Assembly (NCBI GenBank): GCA_948944455.1
Contig: CARBES010000017.1
Coordinates: forward strand, 1-23,564
DNA from: an uncultured Candidatus Saccharibacteria bacterium
GTDB lineage: Bacteria; Patescibacteriota; Saccharimonadia; Saccharimonadales; Saccharimonadaceae
Length of the DNA: 23,564 nt
Reading direction: 5' to 3'
The notes under the pieces were generated by a model. It was not told the DNA's origin, searched no databases, and saw only the letters and a program-made list of their open reading frames with translations. Each line of letters starts with the position of its first letter. The first letter of the stretch is position 1. This document shows positions 1 through 5,600 of this stretch, one piece after another. The translations under genes and the position numbers were made by a program.

Positions 1-54
1 AGCGCGTCACTGATAATGACGAGGTCTGTGGTTCAAGTCCACATATCCCCACCA
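1..54 (+). tRNA. tRNA-Ile(GAU), 3' part
   Basis: The window opens inside a tRNA. The anticodon arm is a 5-bp stem (CGTCA/TGACG) around the loop CTGATAA, giving anticodon GAT (Ile). A T arm follows (stem TGTGG/CCACA at 27-31 and 39-43), then the 3' acceptor strand 44-50, discriminator A51 and an encoded CCA at 52-54. The D arm and 5' acceptor strand lie before the window. Confidence 0.9.
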
Positions 55-74
55 GATATCGGAATTGCTAGAAA

Positions 75-112
75 GGCTTGCTAGGATTGCTGTCTTGGCT
101 AGCCTATTTTTG
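75..112 (+). terminator. terminator after tRNA-Ile
   Basis: The arms 75-83 and 96-104 form a 9-bp stem with one internal T-T mismatch and one G-T pair. A T-rich tail (105-111) follows. It ends the tRNA-Ile transcript, so tRNA-Ala is transcribed separately. Confidence 0.6.
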
Positions 113-144
113 TGGCGATGAATTGGTTAAGGCGGGAATCGTGC

Positions 145-173
145 TTGACGCTAGAGTCGGGGTGTGATAGAAT
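145..173 (+). promoter_or_regulatory. promoter of tRNA-Ala
   Basis: TTGACG (145-150), a 17-base spacer and TAGAAT (168-173). The expected start point lies two or three bases before the tRNA begins at 183. Confidence 0.8.
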
Positions 174-182
174 GGAGTTGTT

Positions 183-259
183 GGGGTAATAGCTCAGCTG
201 ATTAGAGCGCCGCCTTTGCAAGGCGGAGGTCCAGGGTTTGAATCCCTGTTACTCCACCA
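183..259 (+). tRNA. tRNA-Ala(UGC)
   Basis: Complete cloverleaf. Acceptor strands 183-189 and 249-255 pair with one G-T. The anticodon stem CCGCC/GGCGG encloses the loop TTTGCAA, giving anticodon TGC. The T arm has stem CAGGG/CCCTG. Discriminator is A256 and CCA is encoded at 257-259. Its last 17 bases recur at 351-367. Confidence 0.96.
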
Positions 260-297
260 GTATAAAACACTGTGCCTATGGTACGGTGTTTTATACT
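259..297 (+). terminator. hairpin terminator after tRNA-Ala
   Basis: Near-perfect hairpin of about 18 bp with a 3-base loop and two G-T pairs. The outer arms are 259-270 and 286-297. It begins on the last base of the tRNA CCA, and the 3' arm contains the U-rich run GTTTTAT. Confidence 0.7.
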
Positions 298-350
298 GTC
301 GGGCGAGAGAATCGATATGGGTTTGTTATCGAGCGTAGCGAGATTTGCTT

Positions 351-367
351 TCCCTGTTACTCCACCA
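351..367 (+). repeat. duplicate of tRNA-Ala 3' end
   Basis: Seventeen bases identical to the last 17 bases of tRNA-Ala (243-259), in the same orientation, 108 bp downstream and also followed at once by a strong hairpin. No tRNA body precedes it. Duplicated tRNA 3' ends are the usual mark of site-specific integration, so this may be an attachment-site remnant. A decayed tandem tRNA copy is the alternative. Confidence 0.75.
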
Positions 368-403
368 TAGAAAATACGTCACTTCGGTGGCGTATTTTCT
401 ATG
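366..403 (+). terminator. hairpin with TTCG loop after the tRNA-end duplicate
   Basis: A perfect 13-bp stem (366-378 with 391-403) is extended by four inner pairs (379-382 with 387-390) to a TTCG tetraloop. The 3' arm includes TATTTTCT. It follows the duplicated tRNA-Ala end just as the hairpin at 259-297 follows the true tRNA. Confidence 0.65.
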
Positions 404-414
404 TGAGGTATGTA

Positions 415-453
415 CCCGCTACGGACGACACGCTTTTCTTCGTCCGCAGCGGG
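415..453 (+). repeat. inverted repeat at the cassette border
   Basis: The arms 415-428 and 440-453 are reverse complements over 14 bases with one mismatch, around an 11-base loop. The right arm is the conserved border of the FISUMP cassette that follows. The left arm is therefore an inverted copy of that border, encoding VRSG on the minus strand. The other two cassettes lack a left arm. Confidence 0.75.
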
Positions 454-627
454 ATTATGGATGTTAACATGATTTATCATTTGCAGGGTTGGAACGGTGA
501 ATGCTGGGCGGGTAACGCTACGGTATCAGGGTTGGCTGGTCGGTTGGCTTTTGGCGAAGAGGTCTTGTCTAGTGCGAGCTATGATGTTAGACGTGGTTAT
601 ACCCTCCGTTGTTTAGCCATAGAGTAA
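433..627 (+). pseudogene. FISUMP 3'-terminal cassette A (promoterless fragment)
   Basis: Reads LFFVRSG, then about 50 variable residues, then LRCLAIE and a stop. This is the same start and end as the C-terminal segment of the full-length FISUMP protein at 21428-23539. The first 20 bases (433-452) are identical to that gene, and the last 27 (602-628) differ at one base. The 149-base interior is unrelated to it. No domain body, signal peptide, start codon or ribosome site precedes it; upstream are terminator-like hairpins. It is either a silent donor cassette or a remnant of a decayed paralogue. Confidence 0.75.
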
Positions 628-880
628 TATACAAGGGAGGATGGGCATATATCGAATTAGTCGTGGTTTTAGGATTGCTCGCGAAAAGTGCTTCGTAGGG
701 GTTCTCATGGCGTTATAAGAAGCTTCATATCATGACAAAAATCGGAAGATGTATTCATACTCATCTTTGGCCTAAGAATGGCCCTGAACGGCCTAGTTTG
801 GCCTTAAAATGGCAAAATATGAGAGTAGTGGAGGGTGAATTGACTTTTGATCGCTGTTTAGCCTCTTCTTTCTCCCTTGA

Positions 881-1078
881 TTACTCTATGGCTAGACAAC
901 GGAGGGATTGACCGAAGAATGCATGGTGATCATAGAGCCCGATAGGACCGTTTGAGAAGAGAAGTGGTATAGGTTGGCTAGCGGTATTCTGAACTGTTTG
1001 TGACCAGCTGTAGCCATTGACGCCGGATACATATTGCAAGAATGTTGGGTGGATACTTCCGCTGCGGACGAAGAAAAG
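881..1078 (-). pseudogene. FISUMP 3'-terminal cassette B (inverted, promoterless fragment)
   Basis: On the minus strand it reads ALFFVRSG, then a variable segment containing VNGYSWSQ (FISUMP-like), then QSLRCLAIE and stop at 881. The 20-base 5' border (1059-1078) is identical to that of cassette A and of the expressed gene. The 3' border (from 906 down past the stop to about 872) matches the expressed gene, including bases beyond the stop. The 152-base interior is unrelated to the others. An in-frame stop lies about 14 codons upstream of the border, so no long open gene feeds into it. It faces cassette A tail to tail. Confidence 0.75.
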
Positions 1079-1141
1079 GGCGGTATTATACCCCTGTTTT
1101 ATATCATGAGGCGAATAAGGAACGCAATACTATTCCAGTGG

Positions 1142-1161
1142 TTTTCCACAAGGGTGGAAAA
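1142..1161. repeat. small palindrome in intergenic region
   Basis: Perfect 8-bp inverted repeat TTTTCCAC/GTGGAAAA with a 4-base centre. It lies in the stretch 1079-1557, where I see no credible gene. Its role is unknown. Confidence 0.4.
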
Positions 1162-1206
1162 GGCAAGGGTTGCGGAAGGCAAGGGGGCATAGATGCAAGA
1201 AAGACC

Positions 1207-1422
1207 GTTCGGGAAAAGAAAACACTAATGTTCGGGCAAGATAGGAATTTTGTTCGGGTGTGATAGCTGAGGAATAAATTTTGACGGGTTGGCGAAGAAA
1301 TTTTTGGCGGTGGTGAAGAAAAATATAGGTACAGAATACAAGATTGGCCTGTTCGGGTGTTGAAAAAAATGGCCAAAAAGCTTGTTCGGGTGTTGACGGT
1401 TACTAAAAACTATTAGTTCGGG
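1207..1422 (+). repeat. six-copy GTTCGGG repeat array
   Basis: GTTCGGG occurs at 1207, 1230, 1252, 1351, 1384 and 1416, all in the same orientation. The two best copies extend to TGTTCGGGTGTTGA. Start-to-start spacings are 23, 22, 99, 33 and 32, each within one base of a multiple of 11. The last copy lies inside AGTTCG-N5-CGAACT. No gene is evident here, and the array ends about 135 bp before the KGG-gene promoter. A protein-binding array is possible. Confidence 0.55.
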
Positions 1423-1557
1423 TAACGAACTCTGGGCGGAATAAAGCAGAGCGGATAGATCGAAAAACTGTCCGTATAAAATAAGGGATTTTAAGCGGTT
1501 TCGCCCCTGTAAACTAGAGAAAAGCTTAACTACAACATACTTTTTATGAAAAAACTA

Positions 1558-1586
1558 TTGACAAAACGGAAGCGGTATGCTAAAAT
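1558..1586 (+). promoter_or_regulatory. promoter of the KGG gene
   Basis: TTGACA (1558-1563), a 17-base spacer and TAAAAT (1581-1586), close to consensus. The start is expected near 1593, giving a leader of about 90 bases. Confidence 0.85.
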
Positions 1587-1604
1587 GGTAGCAACATCCG
1601 ATGA

Positions 1605-1631
1605 TCGTGGTGTGCGAAAGCATGGCCACGA
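1605..1631 (+). promoter_or_regulatory. leader hairpin with GAAA tetraloop
   Basis: The outer 6-bp stem TCGTGG/CCACGA (1605-1610 with 1626-1631) and an inner 4-bp stem are closed by a GAAA tetraloop (1616-1619). No T run follows, so it is not a classical terminator. It may stabilise the mRNA or control translation of the KGG gene. Confidence 0.5.
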
Positions 1632-1684
1632 CATGTAAAGAGGGTGGGTTTAGAAGTTAATTGAGGTGGGAAAAGGAGAATAAT

Positions 1685-1888
1685 ATGTCAGGAACGAAGG
1701 CTGGCGGTCTTAAGGCGGCTGCAACCAATCGTGAAAAATATGGCAAAGAGTTCTACTCGCAGATTGGGCGTAAGGGTGGCCAAAACGGTCATACTGGTGG
1801 CTTTGCTGCGAACCCAGCGCTTGCTCGCATTGCGGGCGCGAAGGGCGGTCGGATCTCGCGCCGTGGACCAGCTAAGAAAAGCAAATAA
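1685..1888 (+). CDS. small KGG-motif (stress-protein-like) protein
   Basis: A 67-residue basic, glycine-rich protein. It carries the repeated K/R-G-G signature (AGGLKAA, IGRKGGQ, TGGFAAN, GAKGGRISRR) of the KGG family, which includes YciG and Con-10 type stress proteins. The tail RGPAKKSK is strongly cationic, so binding to nucleic acid is conceivable but not shown. I chose ATG 1685 because GGAG (1675-1678) sits six bases upstream; a TTG start at 1661 would place that site inside the gene. It is monocistronic: own promoter at 1558, structured leader and a strong terminator. Confidence 0.85.
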   Translation: MSGTKAGGLKAAATNREKYGKEFYSQIGRKGGQNGHTGGFAANPALARIAGAKGGRISRRGPAKKSK

Positions 1889-1914
1889 GCTAGCGGTCTA
1901 GCGATTATAATCTG

Positions 1915-1949
1915 AAATCGGTTCATTCGAAAGAGTGAGCCGATTTTTT
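1915..1949 (+). terminator. terminator of the KGG gene
   Basis: 11-bp stem (1915-1925 with 1936-1946, one G-T pair), a 10-base loop and a T run at 1944-1949. Confidence 0.88.
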
Positions 1950-2053
1950 GTGAAATAGGACAGGGCGAGTTGAAGGGGTGTGGTGAGAGAGATAAGCGCT
2001 TGTGCTCGTAAAAAAGAGGGGGATTGAGTATAATGATGGAAACGGAGGTAAGA

Positions 2054-2545
2054 GTGGCGGAGGACTTTGTGGGGTTGTTGGCGCGGTTAGAGGAAGATTT
2101 TCCGGAGCTACGGTTTCGGCCGGGAAGGAAATTTGCATTTCGGCCGCCACGGACGATTATCTATGCTGACGCGGATAAGGAATCGCGCAGAAGAGAGTCA
2201 GGAAAAACCGAACAAGAACTGGTCGTGAAAACTAATAAATATGTTAAAGCGGAAAACGATTATTTAAAAATGCAACTCTTGCACGAGGTAGGACACGCCA
2301 TACTGAGGCATCGGAATTGGGGGATGGATCTAGAACGAGTAAAAATGGAAGGCGCGGCGTGGGCGGAGGCGGAGAAGCTTTGTGTAAAATATGGGGTGGA
2401 ATACGATGAGAATTTTGCGGAGGAGGAATTGGATTCATATCGAGATTGGCTATATGCGCGGTCGACCTGTGCGGAATGTGGGTTGACGATGTATCAGACT
2501 CCGGATGGAAAATATCATTGCCCACAGTGTGAGATGTATCGATGA
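2054..2545 (+). CDS. ImmA/IrrE-like zinc metallopeptidase with C-terminal zinc ribbon
   Basis: The key motif is LLHEVGHAILRH, with the zinc-metallopeptidase signature HEVGH at residues 77-81. This is typical of ImmA/IrrE-family (COG2856-like) domains that cleave repressors in phage and stress responses. The C-terminus holds CAEC (139-142) and CPQC (156-159), a four-cysteine zinc ribbon. There is no signal peptide, so it acts in the cytoplasm. I placed the start at GTG 2054 because GGAGG (2044-2048) sits five bases before it. ATG 2033 and TTG 2024 are in-frame alternatives, but a TATAAT (2029-2034) overlaps ATG 2033. The substrate is unknown; the only XRE repressor in the window is about 8 kb away. 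Confidence 0.75.
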   Translation: MAEDFVGLLARLEEDFPELRFRPGRKFAFRPPRTIIYADADKESRRRESGKTEQELVVKTNKYVKAENDYLKMQLLHEVGHAILRHRNWGMDLERVKMEGAAWAEAEKLCVKYGVEYDENFAEEELDSYRDWLYARSTCAECGLTMYQTPDGKYHCPQCEMYR

Positions 2546-2603
2546 TGGGCAGAGGGTTGGATGAAAATGTTTATACTAAACCATGAAATGTGGTTGCGGG
2601 ATA

Positions 2604-2633
2604 TTGAGTTTATTTTAAACTTTGTGTTATAAT
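2604..2633 (+). promoter_or_regulatory. promoter of the large surface protein
   Basis: TTGAGT (2604-2609), an 18-base spacer and TATAAT (2628-2633). Expected start near 2640. This supports translation from ATG 2658 and rules out starts upstream of 2640. Confidence 0.8.
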
Positions 2634-2657
2634 GAGGCAAAAGAGAAGGTATATTGT

Positions 2658-5600
2658 ATGGAAAAACAGAAATCTAGAAAGCAGAGGCTGCTAATAGGTT
2701 TAGTGGCTGGGATTTTGGTGGGGTTAAGTTTGTTCTGCCCAGGATTGTGGCAAGCTAAAGCAGCAGTACGGCAAATTTCGGCGGAGAATGTAATAGATTT
2801 TGGGGCGGCGGATCAGAATGGACTGTTTTTGGACTTAACGGATGTAGATTACATGCCGAGCTCAACAGTAGCATACGATGTAATTCGGAAAAATCAGACG
2901 TCGAGCGGGACAAAGATATCGCTAAGGTTTGACAATGAAGTGCGTACTTTTAATAAGGGGATTTGGGCGCACGCGACTTCGAACTTGGATTATGATCTGC
3001 GCAACTACCAAGATTACGACTATTTGACGGCTTATGTTGGCGTGGATAGTAAGGCGACGGCAACGGTGGGCAGTGTGAAGTTCTGTGTCTATACGAGTAC
3101 ATCAGTAACGGCTCCGACGACAGTAGCCGAATGGGGGCAGGTTTTGACGGAGGCAGACGGAGCAACGAACTGTACGCAGGTGGCGCGACCGACCGATAAT
3201 GCCACATTTGTGAAAATCCCAATCAAAGGGGTGAATTATATTCGATTCCATGCGAATTCAAATGGTTCCAATGCGAGCGACCACGCGGTCTATGGCGATA
3301 TTAAATTAGTCAAAGAAGGCTATAAAGAAGATAGTGGCGTAATCCCGGAGGTGGGAGAACTAGACGCACAGCTAAAAGCGGAGGACGGCACGGCGGCGGA
3401 TCTGATTGAGCGGAGTCCGGATTATGAAATGACACTCCTGCGACGGAACTTGGCACAGAAAGCGTCGCGGTGGACCTTGACGCAATTTGTGCAACAAGGA
3501 CAAGAAGAGCGCGAGATGATGGCTTGGCTATATAACGATCTTGGCGCACTGAGGATGTATACGACAGGCGGAGCTCCGACAGGGAGCTATGAGCAGTCCC
3601 TAGCGGTATTGACGGAACTTTATGCGGAATATAAGGATGATCTGTCGGATTCTACGCCGTTGCAATATGGTAGCGGTACGAGAGGTGAGCTTTATCAGAA
3701 GATGATGATCTCGATTGCGCTGACTCATTCGAAGCAGGTGCGATTCTGGATTCGTGATCAAGGAGCGATGGCGGGGAATGCGGAAAGTCCGAACGTTTCG
3801 CGACCACTAGATCGCTATGCAGTATATAAGGGAATGTACCTGAACGAAAAATTGCAAACGGCGGTCTTTGAGCAACTAGAGGTAGAAGAAATGCGCTATG
3901 TGATGTTCACGGAGTTGGGCGATGATGAGATCGAGTGGTTACGAGACTGGTTGCCGACAGTAGGCAAGGGACTTTATACTTATCCGCCGGTTCCATACAT
4001 TAGTATCGGTAATCACTATTGGTTTGACCAGAATTATGACGAGAATTACGTTGACCCGAAATCCGGGAAGACTTGGGCGGAGCGCTATCATTTGATTGGT
4101 GCGAATTATACAGACGGGATTGATAAGAGCATAGCAGGGAATTACAAGATTGGTTTTGAGGCGAAGGCGCCGCACCTTTGGATGATTAATTACTATGGTG
4201 GGGTTTGTTGGCAGATTTCTAATTTCGGACAGAATATGACGGCGTCGTATGGAGTGCCGAGCACGACTTTTGGACAACCAGGGCACTTGGCTTTTGCGAA
4301 TTATGAGATGGGAAATGGTACACCAGCGTGGGCTTTGACAAATGATGTGAGTGGGTGGTCGCAGTCGAACTTTACTGGGTATACGAATATTAATACCTAT
4401 CATCCAGTGCGTCAGATGAATAACTGGGGCGCGGCGACGGGCGAGTATTCGTTGCTCAGGAACCGTTATGGTCAACAGGGTAGCTATGTAACAATGGCGC
4501 AGGCGGCGATTAACGATTTCGAGAACTATGAGAAATCGCAAATTATTGTGAAGTTGGCGGAAATTTATAGTGATAACTTAGGTAAACAAGAGGAAGTTTA
4601 TCGTGAAGCATTAACCGCGCAAGATTTTAACTTTGATGCTTGGTATGGAATAATTGCTAACTACATCGGCCAAGGAAATAAGACGGCGAAAGATTGGTAT
4701 GATTTGGCGAGCACGATGACGGAGTCGCGAATGAAGAGCTTTGCCTTGCCGTATCATGATTTGATGCAGACGATAATTGCGCAGATGCCAGCAAATAGCG
4801 AGGCGGATTCAGTAACGACTGGGTATAGCTTGTCGACAGAGATGATGTTGCGGCGAACGTTAGAGTGGATGGTGGATTCTAAGAATGCTAGCGAAATTGA
4901 TATTGCGGGAATTTTCCGGCAAAGCGGGGTGACCCGGACATTGGCAAACGCCTTGCTTGGTAGATTGAATAATCAAGTGGCAGTGTTTTCGTTTGACGGG
5001 GACGATGCGGGTGTATTGAAATTAGGATCGAAGTATGAAAATAGTAACGCAGCGTTTGATTACAGTTTGGATGGTGGAGAGACTTGGTCAAGCGGACCGA
5101 ACCATGATAAATGGGTGACGGAAAAACGGATTAAACTAACTGACGAAGAGATTGCGAAGATTAATATAGATGACGACATCAAGGTTCATATCCAGGGAGT
5201 GCCTTGGACTGAGGCAAATTATTACACGATAGATATCAAGAAGGGGACTTTGCCGGCGAATTTGTACGCGAATGACAAGGAGAACCGGGTTGTAGGCGCG
5301 AATGCGACGATGGAATGGCGCGAAGTAAAGATCGGAGACGACGGCGCACGAACTGAGGGCGAGTGGGTGTCTTATGCGAAGGAATCGCCGCTAAGGATTG
5401 GGGATATTACGATTCAAGTGCGGGTTGGATCGACAGGAGTTTTCTTGCCAAGCGATGCGTCGGCGGATTATAAGTTTACTGCCGATACAGACCCAGACAC
5501 GCGAAAATATATTCCAGTGTCACATTTGTCGGTGGCGGCAGTGTCAAGTCAGGCGACAGGTGGTGGCCAGTATGGGAATGCTATATATGCGATTGATGGT

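Noticed and set aside
238..627. 129-residue open frame from the tRNA-Ala T arm to the end of cassette A
   Set aside because: It runs through tRNA-Ala, two hairpins and the tRNA-end duplicate and has no ribosome site; only the part from about 433 resembles protein.
770..830. Repeated GGCC motifs between cassettes A and B
   Set aside because: They are short and irregular, with no clear stem or fixed spacing, so I could not separate them from chance.
1142..1150. DnaA-box-like TTTTCCACA as a sign of a replication origin
   Set aside because: It is a single copy and is explained by the small palindrome; no dnaA, dnaN or AT-rich unwinding region is seen.
1042..1263. 73-residue plus-strand frame
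   Set aside because: It is antisense to the FISUMP cassette B border and has no family features.
2024..2053. Upstream starts of the metallopeptidase gene (TTG 2024, ATG 2033)
   Set aside because: They have poorly spaced ribosome sites, and ATG 2033 overlaps a TATAAT; GTG 2054 has GGAGG at five bases. This remains a close call.
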